Part shown: piece by piece, positions 45,024-53,834 of the stretch
Layout of the letters: every line of letters begins with the position of its first letter
Position numbering within the stretch: position 1 is the stretch's first letter
Assembly (NCBI RefSeq): GCF_019711635.1
Contig: NZ_JAIGNT010000009.1
Location: 1-64,000, forward strand
DNA length: 64,000 nucleotides
Reading direction: 5' to 3'
Origin: Qipengyuania huizhouensis
Lineage (GTDB): Bacteria > Pseudomonadota > Alphaproteobacteria > Sphingomonadales > Sphingomonadaceae
Position numbers and translations under genes: made by a program
The notes under the pieces: model-generated
The model's database searches: none
The model's input: only the letters and a program-made list of their open reading frames with translations
What the model was told of the DNA's origin: nothing

Positions 45024-45713
45024 CTACTTACTCCGGGAGGCTAATCGGCGGAGCTGATCGAGGTCAAGGATCACTAGTTCCGACCTTCCGTTGGTTTGCA
45101 GAATACCGTGTTCACGCAGTTGACTGAGTTGACGGCTAACTGTTTCTATAGTCAATCCGACGGTATCGGCTATTTCGCGCCGGGACATCGGTAGCTCGAT
45201 CACAGCAATACCATTTTTGATGGCTGCGATCCGCTCGGTCAGGTCAAGAAGGAAACTGGCCACTCGTTCCTGGGCGGTCATCCGTCCGAGCAAAACCAGG
45301 CGTTCTCTCGAATCTTCGAGCGCAGATAAGAGCTGCGTAATCAGTCTTTCGGCGCAATACTCGTCTTTGGTGAGCGTTTTGGCGAGCTCGGCGAGCGAAC
45401 ATCCGACAATCTTACAAGCTGTCAGCGCCTGGAGTTCATAGGGCACACGGGAATTTTCAGACAGCGCGATCATCTCCTCGCGAAATCCGAAAGCGATGAT
45501 CTGCTCACGATCGAGACCAACCTGCGCAGTCAGCTTCACCGCGCCGCTAGCAACGAACACAATGAGAGGTTTCTCGGAAGAATGGAATTTTGCAATTTCC
45601 CCAACAGGAACGTGCAGGAATTCACCAAGTTGCTGAACCTCAGAACTCAACGGGCCCATCGGCTCGTCAGAAAAAGAGGTGGCGAACTTACGAAGCGCCG
45701 ATGCGGCTGGCAT
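45024..45713 (-). CDS. Crp/Fnr family regulator of the FixK/FNR type
   Basis: A 229-aa transcription factor. The effector domain (EFLHVPVGEIAKFHSSEKPLIVFVASGAVKLTAQVG...) has no N-terminal Cys cluster, so it is not an Fe-S-sensing FNR; it resembles FixK or Dnr. The helix-turn-helix MSRREIADTVGLTIETVSRQLSQLREHGIL has the Glu-Ser-Arg triplet (ETVSRQL) that reads TTGAT half-sites. The ATG of MPAASAL was chosen because an FNR box overlaps the upstream ATG at 45773 and AGGA lies about 10 nt before this one; the start remains uncertain. A second box is at its own promoter. Confidence 0.9.
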   Translation of the reverse strand: MPAASALRKFATSFSDEPMGPLSSEVQQLGEFLHVPVGEIAKFHSSEKPLIVFVASGAVKLTAQVGLDREQIIAFGFREEMIALSENSRVPYELQALTACKIVGCSLAELAKTLTKDEYCAERLITQLLSALEDSRERLVLLGRMTAQERVASFLLDLTERIAAIKNGIAVIELPMSRREIADTVGLTIETVSRQLSQLREHGILQTNGRSELVILDLDQLRRLASRSK

Positions 45714-45772
45714 TAGAAGGGATCCTTGATTGTCATGAACGCGGCCACTGGCTGGCTTCAAGATTTCGTTCA

Positions 45773-45786
45773 TTGATCTCGATCAA
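45773..45786. promoter_or_regulatory. FNR box at the FNR-like gene promoter
   Basis: TTGATCTCGATCAA is a perfect palindromic FNR/FixK site, about 60 nt upstream of the preferred ATG of the regulator. The longer ATG at 45773 would directly abut it, which is a reason to use the shorter start. It points to feedback by the regulator, or to control by a related factor, and could also act on the trHb transcript end. Confidence 0.85.
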
Positions 45787-45849
45787 TTGAATTTCGTCAG
45801 ACACACTCTCACCGGAGGGACACGCGCTGGTGATGAACCGGGCTGCGGA

Positions 45850-46347
45850 TCAGACATAAGGAAGGTCCTTCCCTGCGCGCCCTCCAGTCAATCCGTCACG
45901 CTTCATTGTGATGCCTGTAAGCAGGCTGTCGGCGATCATCCTCGCGCGGGTTCCGACAAGTTGGGTGGCGCTATGATGGCTTTCGATTTCGCCCAGCGTC
46001 TCATAGAAAATGTGCAGCCAGCGCTCGAAATGACGCAGTTCGAGACCGGGAATGGCAAGGTGTTTCAGCATGGGATTGCCGGAGAACTCGCCGCTGTTGT
46101 GCAGCACGGATCTCCAGAATGCCTTCATTCGGGCGAGATGTGAGGGCCAGTCCGAGATTCGCTCAGCGAAGATCGGTCCCAAAAGCGCATCGTCACGGAT
46201 CCTAGCGTAGAACGTTTCGACGAGATGACCGATGAAGTCCGCGTCGATCCCGATTAATTCGGCCTCAGCACGCTTCTCTTCTCGTTTGCGTTTCGCATAG
46301 GATATTGCTTCCGGATCCGCGCGGCTCATGGGATTGTGATTGTTCAT
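45850..46347 (-). CDS. group III truncated haemoglobin
   Basis: A 165-aa haem protein; group III members (Ctb-like) detoxify or sense NO and bind oxygen tightly. Typical segments are LVETFYARIRDDALLGPIFAERISDWPSHLARMKAFWRSVLHNSGEFSGNPMLKHLAIPGLELRHFERWLHIFYETL. It is the last gene of an operon with the alternative oxidase and overlaps a DUF1971 gene by 4 nt, the pairing in which this protein is often found. Confidence 0.93.
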   Translation of the reverse strand: MNNHNPMSRADPEAISYAKRKREEKRAEAELIGIDADFIGHLVETFYARIRDDALLGPIFAERISDWPSHLARMKAFWRSVLHNSGEFSGNPMLKHLAIPGLELRHFERWLHIFYETLGEIESHHSATQLVGTRARMIADSLLTGITMKRDGLTGGRAGKDLPYV

Positions 46348-46682
46348 GAGTTTGCACTTTTCCTGGGGCTTGTGACTGGCCCGACATCACTCGGAGCACG
46401 GAGAAATTCGACCTGGAATTCAACCGACCCCATCGGTTCAACGCGGTGGAGGATAGTCGGCTCAACCACTCCAGGCTCGGTGCCGGGATGCAGGACGTAT
46501 TCTTCCGGTTCGCGCCGGGGATCGGTGATGAAGTAGCGGAGTCTGCCTTGGGTGACATGGATAAGACCCCAAACCCCCTCCTTGGTCGAATGTTCGGCCA
46601 GCAGTCCGGCCGGCACGCTATTCTCCGTAAAAATCGACGTGCGCTTGTAGCTTTCGAGAACGGGCATTTCGGCAGGTTTCAT
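46344..46682 (-). CDS. DUF1971 (tellurite-resistance-like cupin) protein
   Basis: A 112-aa protein whose core (LPVLESYKRTSIFTENSVPAGLLAEHSTKEGVWGLIHVTQGRLRYFITDPRREPEEYVLHPGTEPGVVEPTILHRVEPMG) is a small cupin-type beta-barrel with His residues that could bind a metal. The family is linked by name to TehB but is mostly found with truncated haemoglobins and hypoxia genes, as here. It is coupled to the haemoglobin gene by an ATGA overlap. Function not established. Confidence 0.82.
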   Translation of the reverse strand: MKPAEMPVLESYKRTSIFTENSVPAGLLAEHSTKEGVWGLIHVTQGRLRYFITDPRREPEEYVLHPGTEPGVVEPTILHRVEPMGSVEFQVEFLRAPSDVGPVTSPRKSANS

Positions 46683-46683
46683 C

Positions 46684-47019
46684 TCAGGCCGCCTTTATAG
46701 GATTGTGGAAGCCACCGAACGCCCGGCCAATCTCGTCACCCATCAAGGGTTTCTCCACAAGGACTGCGCCAGCAATGGCAAGCCGGCTTCTTAGCCTCCG
46801 GTTAGGATGGGTAGCCATAAAGACGGCGGGTGCACTGTTTCCCTGCGCTCTCAGATCTTCGAGAGCTTGCGCACCATCCCCGCGATATTGTTCGTCTATA
46901 ATTAGGGCTGCGAGGTCATGATCCCCCACGTCGAAACCTTCGATCGAGAGCGAAAACTTCAGCGAAGCGAGGACGGATGGATCTTCAACCAACAATCGTA
47001 TGGCGTGATTTTGAACCAT
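46684..47019 (-). CDS. shortened receiver-domain protein
   Basis: A 111-aa protein that resembles a response-regulator receiver but lacks most of the second helix. It keeps an acidic pair (Glu12-Asp13), a possible phosphoacceptor Asp42 in ALIIDEQ, Thr in FMATHP and Lys in LVEKPL. There is no output domain. It lies between the alternative oxidase and DUF1971 genes on one strand, 29 nt and 1 nt away, so it is part of that operon, and may tune FixL/FixJ signalling. Longer frames upstream are not supported. Confidence 0.72.
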   Translation of the reverse strand: MVQNHAIRLLVEDPSVLASLKFSLSIEGFDVGDHDLAALIIDEQYRGDGAQALEDLRAQGNSAPAVFMATHPNRRLRSRLAIAGAVLVEKPLMGDEIGRAFGGFHNPIKAA

Positions 47020-47048
47020 GATCCGTCCTCCTTCATCTAGCCGGCCGA

Positions 47049-47738
47049 TCAGGCGGCCCTCTTCCAGTTCGGCTCGAGCGTGACATGCGGCGGGCATTCG
47101 GCGATGCTACCAACCGGCAGACCGGCGAGTTCATTCGCAAAGCCGTGATTTACATCGCGGTGATGGGCTTCGTCGGCCCGGACCACCAAGACCACGTCGC
47201 GTAGCGTCGCACCCTCTGAGAGCCCCCAATACCGCTTTGCGATCTCGGGAGCCGGCACGTTCGGGCTACGACCTTCGTCGATCTCTGCGAGATAGTGCGT
47301 ATAGCTGATCACGGCTTCTTCCTCGAAGTAGCCAACTACGCGGTGCGCAGTTTTCGAGCTGACAAGGTAGAGCGCGAAGAAGAAGAGATAGAACACCCAT
47401 TGCACGCCGATGATGACAGCGCGTTCGAACATCGTCGGCTTGGAAACCTCGATGAAGGTCATGAGGTGCATGCGCTCGTTTTCGGCTTCGTCCATGAGCG
47501 TCTTGATCCAGCCCTTGTCGTCGCACATGCGGCGCAAGCAGGCGAGGTGGTTGATTGTCGCTCCGACCATACCGGGCACGGCGGCCACCGTTTCCAGAAC
47601 GACGGCGCGGTGCCCGTAGCGCTCTGCAAAAAACGTGTCAGCGGTCCAGCGTAGCGCCTTGGTAAAGCCGAACGCGATCCTGTCCGACAACCCCTTGGGT
47701 TGATGGTGAACGCCAAGATCGATGAGCGGTGCAGTCAT
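47049..47738 (-). CDS. aox: alternative oxidase
   Basis: A 229-aa di-iron membrane ubiquinol oxidase that reduces oxygen to water without pumping protons and resists cyanide and NO. The ligands are visible: Glu49 in [10 protein letters not shown], Glu88 and His91 in ENERMH, Glu139 in GYFEEEAV, and Glu190 and His193 in RADEAHH. The hydrophobic segments [13 protein letters not shown] and [10 protein letters not shown] mark the membrane-facing helices. Bacterial AOX is rare, but described in Novosphingobium and Vibrio. It heads an operon with a shortened receiver, DUF1971 and truncated haemoglobin, divergent from fixL. Confidence 0.95.
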   Translation of the reverse strand: MTAPLIDLGVHHQPKGLSDRIAFGFTKALRWTADTFFAERYGHRAVVLETVAAVPGMVGATINHLACLRRMCDDKGWIKTLMDEAENERMHLMTFIEVSKPTMFERAVIIGVQWVFYLFFFALYLVSSKTAHRVVGYFEEEAVISYTHYLAEIDEGRSPNVPAPEIAKRYWGLSEGATLRDVVLVVRADEAHHRDVNHGFANELAGLPVGSIAECPPHVTLEPNWKRAA

Positions 47739-47752
47739 TGAAACTTCTCCAT

Positions 47753-47783
47753 TCGGCAGCCATTGGAAGGAGAGTGCTGCCGA
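47753..47783. promoter_or_regulatory. inverted repeat between aox and fixL
   Basis: TCGGCAGC (47753-47760) pairs with GCTGCCGA (47776-47783) across a 15-nt spacer in the 82-bp divergent region, 15-45 bp before the aox ATG. No TTGAT box is seen here. It is a candidate site for FixJ or another dimeric regulator of both directions. Confidence 0.5.
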
Positions 47784-47820
47784 TGCCCTCCATCTATGAC
47801 GATGAACGGAACCGCGAAAT

Positions 47821-49368
47821 TTGGATGATCACCCTACGAGAAGCAACCTACGGGATTTCACGGAGGTGCGTGGGCAGAGCTTCGTAAGCCGCTTTCTTCC
47901 GCGGCTTTCTTTCGCAAGTGCTGTTCTCGGAGCGCTGCTGGCTATCGGTCTTGCGGTAATTCTTCGTCTTGCTTTTGCGGACGAGCTTGGGCAGCGCGCC
48001 ACCTTTATTTTCTTTGTTCCAGGCGTCGTCATTGCCAGCGCTCTGTCCGGACTTAGGGCCGGCGCATTCGCCTCGGTCGCGGGTGCGGCGGCGGGACTCG
48101 TATGCGATCGTTTGAGCGGTCCAATCGAAAGCGGAAGCATCATCGCTGCCGTTACCTTCGTGGTGATCGGCCTCGCGGTCGCGGTCGGCGGGGAATGGTT
48201 TCAGCGCGCGCGGCTCGAAACCGAAACGGCTGCGACTGAACTTGCAAGACGTGAGGCACACCTGAGTTCGATCCTGGATACGGTGCCTGATGCTATGGTC
48301 GTAATCGATGAAGCCGGTTTGATCCATGAGTTCAGCCCCACGGCGGAAAGGATGTTTGGCTGGAGCGCGGATGAGGTGAACGGTCGAAACGTCAGCGTAT
48401 TAATGCCAGATCCCTATCGCACGGCACATGATGGATACCTGGAGCGATATTATCGGACGGGCGAAAGGCGAATTATCGGGAAGGGACGCATCGTCGTCGG
48501 CGAACACAAGGATGGTTCCACTTTCCCCATCGAACTGGCCGTCGGCGAAATGCAGACCGAAGGTCATCGGTATTTTACTGGTTTCATCCGTGATTTGACC
48601 GAGCGGCAACAGGCTGAGGACCGGCTCCAGGAATTGCAGAGCGAACTCGTCCATATCTCGCGTCTGACGGCTCTCGGCGAGATGGCATCTGCTCTTGCTC
48701 ATGAGATCAACCAGCCGCTTTCAGCCATTGCGAATTATCTGAAGGGCAGCCGAATGCTTCTTACTCGCGAAGACCCGCCGCTTGATCGGATTTCCGATGC
48801 GGTGGAACAGGCGTCGGGACAGGCTCTTCGGGCAGGCGAGATCATCCGGAGACTGCGCGATTTCGTGGCGCGGGGAGAAACCGAAAGGAGCATCGAAAGT
48901 CTTCCCAAACTTGTCGAAGAAGCCAGCGCGCTCGCATTGGTTGGAGCAAAGGAACATGGCATTCGGGTGCTCTACGACTTCGACCCTAAAATTGATCTCG
49001 TTCTGGTCGACAAGGTTCAGATACAGCAGGTAGTGCTTAACTTGGTTCGCAATGCGGTGGATTCGATGGCCGAAGCGGCATCATCGGAACGTCGACTCAT
49101 CATTGCGATCGATGGATCAAGCGAGGAACTTGCGCGGGTCGCTGTCAGTGATACGGGTCCAGGTATCAGACCTGAAATTGCAGATCGACTATTTCAGCCT
49201 TTCATTACAACCAAGCGGACCGGTATGGGCGTCGGCCTTTCGATCTCGCGGACAATTGTCGAGGCTCATGGGGGACGTATATGGGCCGGCCCATCCGCCG
49301 AGGGGGGCGCGGAGTTCGGCTTTACAGTCCAAAGAGTTTCCAAGGAGGAATTTTACGATGGCGAATGA
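47821..49368 (+). CDS. fixL: FixL-like haem PAS sensor histidine kinase
   Basis: A 515-aa kinase. Four N-terminal helices (about 30-125) precede a PAS domain very close to rhizobial Fix[23 protein letters not shown] followed by [16 protein letters not shown]. The haem-ligating His is kept as His203 (His200 of the Bradyrhizobium enzyme), as are Arg209 and Arg223, equal to Arg206 and Arg220. The phosphoacceptor is His294 in [17 protein letters not shown], and the ATPase domain has [10 protein letters not shown] and DTGPGIRPE. The TTG start gives the usual length. The gene overlaps fixJ by 11 nt. Confidence 0.93.
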   Translation: MDDHPTRSNLRDFTEVRGQSFVSRFLPRLSFASAVLGALLAIGLAVILRLAFADELGQRATFIFFVPGVVIASALSGLRAGAFASVAGAAAGLVCDRLSGPIESGSIIAAVTFVVIGLAVAVGGEWFQRARLETETAATELARREAHLSSILDTVPDAMVVIDEAGLIHEFSPTAERMFGWSADEVNGRNVSVLMPDPYRTAHDGYLERYYRTGERRIIGKGRIVVGEHKDGSTFPIELAVGEMQTEGHRYFTGFIRDLTERQQAEDRLQELQSELVHISRLTALGEMASALAHEINQPLSAIANYLKGSRMLLTREDPPLDRISDAVEQASGQALRAGEIIRRLRDFVARGETERSIESLPKLVEEASALALVGAKEHGIRVLYDFDPKIDLVLVDKVQIQQVVLNLVRNAVDSMAEAASSERRLIIAIDGSSEELARVAVSDTGPGIRPEIADRLFQPFITTKRTGMGVGLSISRTIVEAHGGRIWAGPSAEGGAEFGFTVQRVSKEEFYDGE

Positions 49369-49981
49369 CGCCACCAAAGATGCGATCGTTTATGTCATCG
49401 ACGACGATGAAAGTGCGCGCAATTCTTTGGAATTTCTACTCGATGTAGCAGGCGTTAGGGTTCGATCCTTTTCTTCAGGTGACGCATTTCTGAAGTCATC
49501 GCCCCCACTCACCGGTGCCTGTGTCATTACCGATATTCGGATGCCAGGTGTCGGCGGGATCGAACTTACTGAACGCATTAAGCAAAAGGATCCCTCGGTT
49601 CCAGTCATTGTGATTACTGGGCATGCCGACGTGCCATTGGCAATCCAGGCAATGAAGGCGGGCGCTGCGGATTTCATCGAAAAGCCTTTCGACGACGACA
49701 TCATTCTCTCGGCAATCGAGCGGGCGGTTTCTCAGAAAACGGAAGAGGATGCACTAATCCAGGAACGCCGAGAAATTGAATCGCGTCTATCGTCCTTGTC
49801 TGGCCGTGAACGGGAAGTGGTCGAAGGCTTGGCGGACGGTAAAGCCTATAAGGTAATTGGATTTGATCTAGACATCAGTCCCCGAACTGTTGAAGTCTAC
49901 CGTGCCAATGCGATGATGAAACTTCAGGCGAAGACCCTATCCGACCTGGTGAGAATGGTGACTTTAGCCCGACTTCCCTGA
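49358..49981 (+). CDS. fixJ: FixJ-like response regulator
   Basis: A 207-aa two-domain regulator. The receiver ([28 protein letters not shown]...[18 protein letters not shown]...[29 protein letters not shown]) has Asp, Thr and Lys in place. A LuxR-type winged helix follows ([58 protein letters not shown]). Known FixJ activates fixK; the FNR-like gene nearby is the obvious target. A strong ribosome binding site (AAGGAGGAATTTTACG) precedes the ATG inside the fixL end. Confidence 0.95.
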   Translation: MANDATKDAIVYVIDDDESARNSLEFLLDVAGVRVRSFSSGDAFLKSSPPLTGACVITDIRMPGVGGIELTERIKQKDPSVPVIVITGHADVPLAIQAMKAGAADFIEKPFDDDIILSAIERAVSQKTEEDALIQERREIESRLSSLSGREREVVEGLADGKAYKVIGFDLDISPRTVEVYRANAMMKLQAKTLSDLVRMVTLARLP

Positions 49982-50141
49982 GCAACCTCTCGTCCGAATG
50001 CTGTAAAGCAACTTCAAGGTTCTCTGCATTCGTTCCGAGACCGCGTCGAGGGGTCCTATTCGGTAATAGCAAAACCTTCCGATCGCCGATCGCTAGAAGA
50101 GTGCTGCTGATTGCAGCTTTTTTTGTCATTTATCCTGCGGT

Positions 50142-50155
50142 GTGATCTAGGTCAT
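50142..50155. promoter_or_regulatory. degenerate FNR-like site before nrdJ
   Basis: GTGATCTAGGTCAT matches TTGAT-N4-ATCAA at 7 of 10 positions and is itself nearly palindromic. It lies 47 bp before the nrdJ ATG. It is a weak candidate for FNR-type control. Confidence 0.3.
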
Positions 50156-50201
50156 TCGAACGGTCTTTCCGAACGCTATTCAGCGAGGCGGAGGTGATCT
50201 T

Positions 50202-52454
50202 ATGAGCTTTGACGTTCCGATTGCGCAGGATATCTGGTCTGCGAAATACCGCTTTAGTGGCAATGAGACGTATGCGGGCGATACGGACTTCACGGACACC
50301 GCGCGTCGAGTAGCTAAAGCTGCTGCCGAAGCTGAGTCCCAGTCTGATCGTTCGGTTTGGGAAGAACGCTTCTTTGAAGCGATCGAATCTCTGCAGTTCA
50401 TCCCTGCCGGCCGGATATTGGCCGGTGCTGGGACCGGCCGCGCAGTCACCCTTTTTAATTGTTTCGTTATGGGAACGATCCCCGATAGCCTTGAAGGCAT
50501 CTTCGACCATTTGAAGCAAGCGGCGCTTACCATGCAGCAGGGAGGCGGGGTGGGAATGGATTTCTCCACGATCCGACCTCGCGGCGCGGAGGTCAAGGGC
50601 GTTGGATCTGATGCTTCAGGACCGCTCTCTTTTATGGACTGCTGGGATGCGATGTGCAGGACAGTCCATTCGGCAGGCGCGCGCCGTGGAGCGATGATGG
50701 GCTGTCTGCGCATCGACCATCCCGATATCGAGGACTTCATCGACGTCAAACGCCAGCCCGAACGGATGCGGAACTTCAATCTTTCGGTTCTAGTCACCGA
50801 CCCCTTCATGGATGCTCTCGAAAATGATGCCGACTGGCCGCTCGTCTTCGCTGGCACGACCTATCGCACAGTTAAGGCGCGTGAATTATGGGATCGGCTG
50901 ATGCGCGCGACTTACGACGTCGCCGAGCCGGGCGTGATATTCGTCGATCGGGTTAATGCACTCAATAATCTTGTGCATTGTGAAACAATCAGCGCCTCCA
51001 ATCCATGTGGCGAACAGATGCTTCCGCCCTACGGGGCATGTCTGCTCGGCTCGATTAACCTGGCTGCGCTGATCGAACGTCCATTCGAAGAGCATGCACG
51101 GCTCGATCTCGGCGCGCTGAGCGAGCTCACTTCTACGGCTATCCGCCTGCTGGACAACGTCATCGACATCAGCCGCTACCCTCTTTCCGAGCAAGAGGCT
51201 GAAGCGAAAGCCAAGCGCCGCCTCGGTCTCGGAATAACGGGCCTCGCCGATGCTCTGCTCTACTGCGGCGCGGCCTACGGATCGGACGACGCTGTGGCTT
51301 TGCTCGAGGAGTGGCTGGGAACGATCCGGACCGCCGCCTATCGCGCGTCGGCCGAACTGGCGCGCGAGAAAGGCGCTTTTCCGCTTTACGACCCTTCCAT
51401 GCTCATACGTCCCAATATTGTAGCCTTGGACGAGGAAACACGGAACCTGATTGCAGAGCACGGTCTGCGAAACGGATGTCTGACATCGATCGCACCGACC
51501 GGCACTACGTCACTCCTGGCAGGCAATGTCTCTTCGGGCATCGAACCAGTCTTTGCCTACAGCTATCAACGCAGGATCCTAAATCCTGATGGTTCGGCCA
51601 GACATGAAGCGGTCGAAGATGATGCGCTGCGTCAATGGCGCGCCCTACGTGGTGACGAAGAGCCCCCGGCCGAACTGTTCGTCAGTGCGCAGTCCCTGTC
51701 TCCCGCCGATCACGTCGCAATGCAGGCATGTGCACAATCGATGATCGACAGTTCGATCTCCAAGACGGTAAACGTGCCGGAAGATATCCCATTCGCGGAC
51801 TTCCAGGAAGTCTATCGCGAAGGCTATGCTCGCGGGTGCAAGGGATTGACCACTTATCGCCCCAATGCAGTAACAGGTTCCGTGCTCAGCGTGGAAGCTC
51901 TCGCAGGTAGCGAAAAGAAGGTTCCTGCGAGCCCAGTTCATGCCGAACCCCCGAAACGAGAGGAGATGCTCGATGGCACCACCTACAAGCTTAAGTGGCC
52001 GGACAGCGCACATGCCCTCTACGTGACCATCAACAATATCGACGATGGCACGCATAAACGTCCCTTCGAGATATTCATCAACTCCAAGAACATGGACCAC
52101 TATGCGTGGACGTTGGCTTTGACTCGAATGATTTCCGCCGTCTTCAGGCGCGGAGGCGACGTCTCGTTCGTCGCAGAGGAACTAAAGGCGGTGTTTGATC
52201 CACGCGGAGGAGCATGGGTCACCGGGAAGTTCGTCCCTTCCCTCCTCGCCGCAATCGGCGACATTATCGAGCGGCACATGGCACAATTTGCGCCGGCCCA
52301 GCTGGACTTGCCGATCGGGCCGACTTCTGATTCCCCAACCTCTTTTGAGGCAGCGCCGATGGGTCCTTGCTGTCCTCAGTGCGGGATTCCCGGCATGATA
52401 CGAGAAGAAGGGTGCAACAAATGCCTGTCCTGCGGCTTTTCCAAATGCGGTTGA
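50202..52454 (+). CDS. nrdJ: adenosylcobalamin-dependent (class II) ribonucleotide reductase
   Basis: A 750-aa enzyme that makes deoxyribonucleotides without needing oxygen, using B12 to form the active-site radical. Family segments include RILAGAGTGRAVTLFNCFVMG, QQGGGVGMDFSTIRPRGAEVKG, the active-site stretch SASNPCGEQMLPPYGACLLGSINL, IAPTGTTSLLAGNVSSGIEPVF and a C-terminal zinc-finger-like CCPQCGIPG...CNKCLSCGFSKCG that recycles disulfides. It stands in the island beside fixLJ, giving DNA synthesis at low oxygen, where aerobic class I enzymes fail. No cobalamin riboswitch is seen upstream. Confidence 0.96.
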   Translation: MSFDVPIAQDIWSAKYRFSGNETYAGDTDFTDTARRVAKAAAEAESQSDRSVWEERFFEAIESLQFIPAGRILAGAGTGRAVTLFNCFVMGTIPDSLEGIFDHLKQAALTMQQGGGVGMDFSTIRPRGAEVKGVGSDASGPLSFMDCWDAMCRTVHSAGARRGAMMGCLRIDHPDIEDFIDVKRQPERMRNFNLSVLVTDPFMDALENDADWPLVFAGTTYRTVKARELWDRLMRATYDVAEPGVIFVDRVNALNNLVHCETISASNPCGEQMLPPYGACLLGSINLAALIERPFEEHARLDLGALSELTSTAIRLLDNVIDISRYPLSEQEAEAKAKRRLGLGITGLADALLYCGAAYGSDDAVALLEEWLGTIRTAAYRASAELAREKGAFPLYDPSMLIRPNIVALDEETRNLIAEHGLRNGCLTSIAPTGTTSLLAGNVSSGIEPVFAYSYQRRILNPDGSARHEAVEDDALRQWRALRGDEEPPAELFVSAQSLSPADHVAMQACAQSMIDSSISKTVNVPEDIPFADFQEVYREGYARGCKGLTTYRPNAVTGSVLSVEALAGSEKKVPASPVHAEPPKREEMLDGTTYKLKWPDSAHALYVTINNIDDGTHKRPFEIFINSKNMDHYAWTLALTRMISAVFRRGGDVSFVAEELKAVFDPRGGAWVTGKFVPSLLAAIGDIIERHMAQFAPAQLDLPIGPTSDSPTSFEAAPMGPCCPQCGIPGMIREEGCNKCLSCGFSKCG

Positions 52455-52475
52455 AAACAGTATAGTCAAAGTCTG

Positions 52476-53672
52476 ATGGACGGAACCAAGCGCCTGGCTC
52501 TCCGACGCGAACGGGAAGCGAGAGCACCAATCGTGCTCCAGGCCGGGTTTCGGCCCTTTTTTCTCGCTAGCGCAGCGTGGTTCCCGATCGCGATGGGGTT
52601 TTGGTTGGCGCTCTTGTCGGGCAGGGTCCAACTCGAATCGCATTTTGATCCAATTTCTTGGCACAGCCACGAGATGATCTTCGGCGGCGTCGGTGCAGCG
52701 ATGACGGGTTATCTGCTTACGGCTACTCCGAACTGGAGCGGTCGTCTTCCGGCGATCGGCGGCCCCCTGCTCGCCATGTTGAGTTGGTGGTTTCTCGCGC
52801 GATTGATCAACGCCACTGCCGGCTGGGCTGGTCCGTGGCCCGCAGCGCTAATTGACTCAGGCTACTATTTCGTTCTGGCAGCTGTTGTTGGCAGAGAGAG
52901 CTGGCACGGAAAAGGCCGAGGCGCCTCGACAGCAGTGCTCACGGCACTGTTCGCAATCGCGTGCGGTGCGCGTCATCTTACTGCTGCCGAGGGTTGGTCG
53001 GATGAGGGAAGTTCCACTCGCGCAGGCATTGCGATCCTCGTTATGCTAATTTCGCTTGTCGGCGGAAAGCTTATTCCGTCTTTTACACGAAATGCCCTTC
53101 CACGAGATGTTCGCACGAAGGTCACTGCTCAGGAAACGCGGTTCGACGCCATTGTGAACTGGGTTACAGCTATAGCCTCACTGGCTTGGATCGTGGATCC
53201 GAGAGGATTGGGGCTGACCATCCTGGCTCTCGCCGGCCTGTTGCATCTTGCTCGCGCAATCCGCTGGCAGCCGTGGCGGATAATCCATGAGCCCTCGGTG
53301 ATCTCCCTACATCTTGCTTATCTACTGCTTCCTCTTGGATTGCTTGGCTTTTCGCTCATCGGGGAAGGCGGTCAATCAGATATCATGCATCTGCTTACAG
53401 CGGGAGCGATCTCCTGCATGATACTGGCCGTCATGGCGCGTCTGAGTATGACCCAGACTGGTCGCCATCCGCGCTGGCGGCTTGGGCCTCTAGCGGCAGT
53501 TCTGTTCGTCTCTTTCGGCGCCATACTCCGCGTCTTCTCCGGGACTGCTTCGATACCGTTGCAGGAGGGCTGGTTGCTCGCCGGATTGCTGTGGATGTTT
53601 GGGTTCGGTATTTTCCTTGTTTTCTTCGCACCGATGCTCGTTCTTGCGCGGGTGCGTCGCGGATCGCACTAA
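52476..53672 (+). CDS. nnrS: NnrS family protein
   Basis: A 398-aa haem-copper membrane protein with about twelve helices that protects against NO-related stress. Early residues (FRPFFLASAAWFPIAMGFWLALL and SWHSHEMIFGGVGAAMTGYLLTATPNW) carry the conserved His and Glu of the family. Later helices contain further His (ALAGLLHLARAIRWQPW; SLHLAYLLLPLGLLGFSL). It begins 21 nt after nrdJ and is likely cotranscribed. No NO reductase or nitrite reductase gene is nearby. Confidence 0.93.
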   Translation: MDGTKRLALRREREARAPIVLQAGFRPFFLASAAWFPIAMGFWLALLSGRVQLESHFDPISWHSHEMIFGGVGAAMTGYLLTATPNWSGRLPAIGGPLLAMLSWWFLARLINATAGWAGPWPAALIDSGYYFVLAAVVGRESWHGKGRGASTAVLTALFAIACGARHLTAAEGWSDEGSSTRAGIAILVMLISLVGGKLIPSFTRNALPRDVRTKVTAQETRFDAIVNWVTAIASLAWIVDPRGLGLTILALAGLLHLARAIRWQPWRIIHEPSVISLHLAYLLLPLGLLGFSLIGEGGQSDIMHLLTAGAISCMILAVMARLSMTQTGRHPRWRLGPLAAVLFVSFGAILRVFSGTASIPLQEGWLLAGLLWMFGFGIFLVFFAPMLVLARVRRGSH

Positions 53673-53801
53673 GTCAACGTTCCCTCCCGGCACGCATCCG
53701 TTCTCCATGGTCCTGAAATTCCCCCCGCGCGATCACCCCACGCACCCGATCACGCCATGCGGTTTGTCTTTTTGATAAATTGAAATCCGTCTGTGTAGCT
53801 C

Positions 53802-53834
53802 GCTTGTCGAGGTCGACCATCGACATCGACAAGC
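53802..53834. repeat. long inverted repeat between nnrS and the integrase
   Basis: GCTTGTCGA and TCGACAAGC pair and the stem extends inward with a single mismatch to nearly 16 bp around ACC. It lies in the 236-bp gap that separates convergent nnrS and integrase ends, which otherwise holds nothing supported. A terminator or a recombination accessory site are both possible. Confidence 0.5.

Noticed and set aside
49982..50201. Cobalamin riboswitch before the B12-dependent nrdJ
   Set aside because: The conserved B12-box pattern is not visible in the 220 nt before the gene, and the same holds before scpA.
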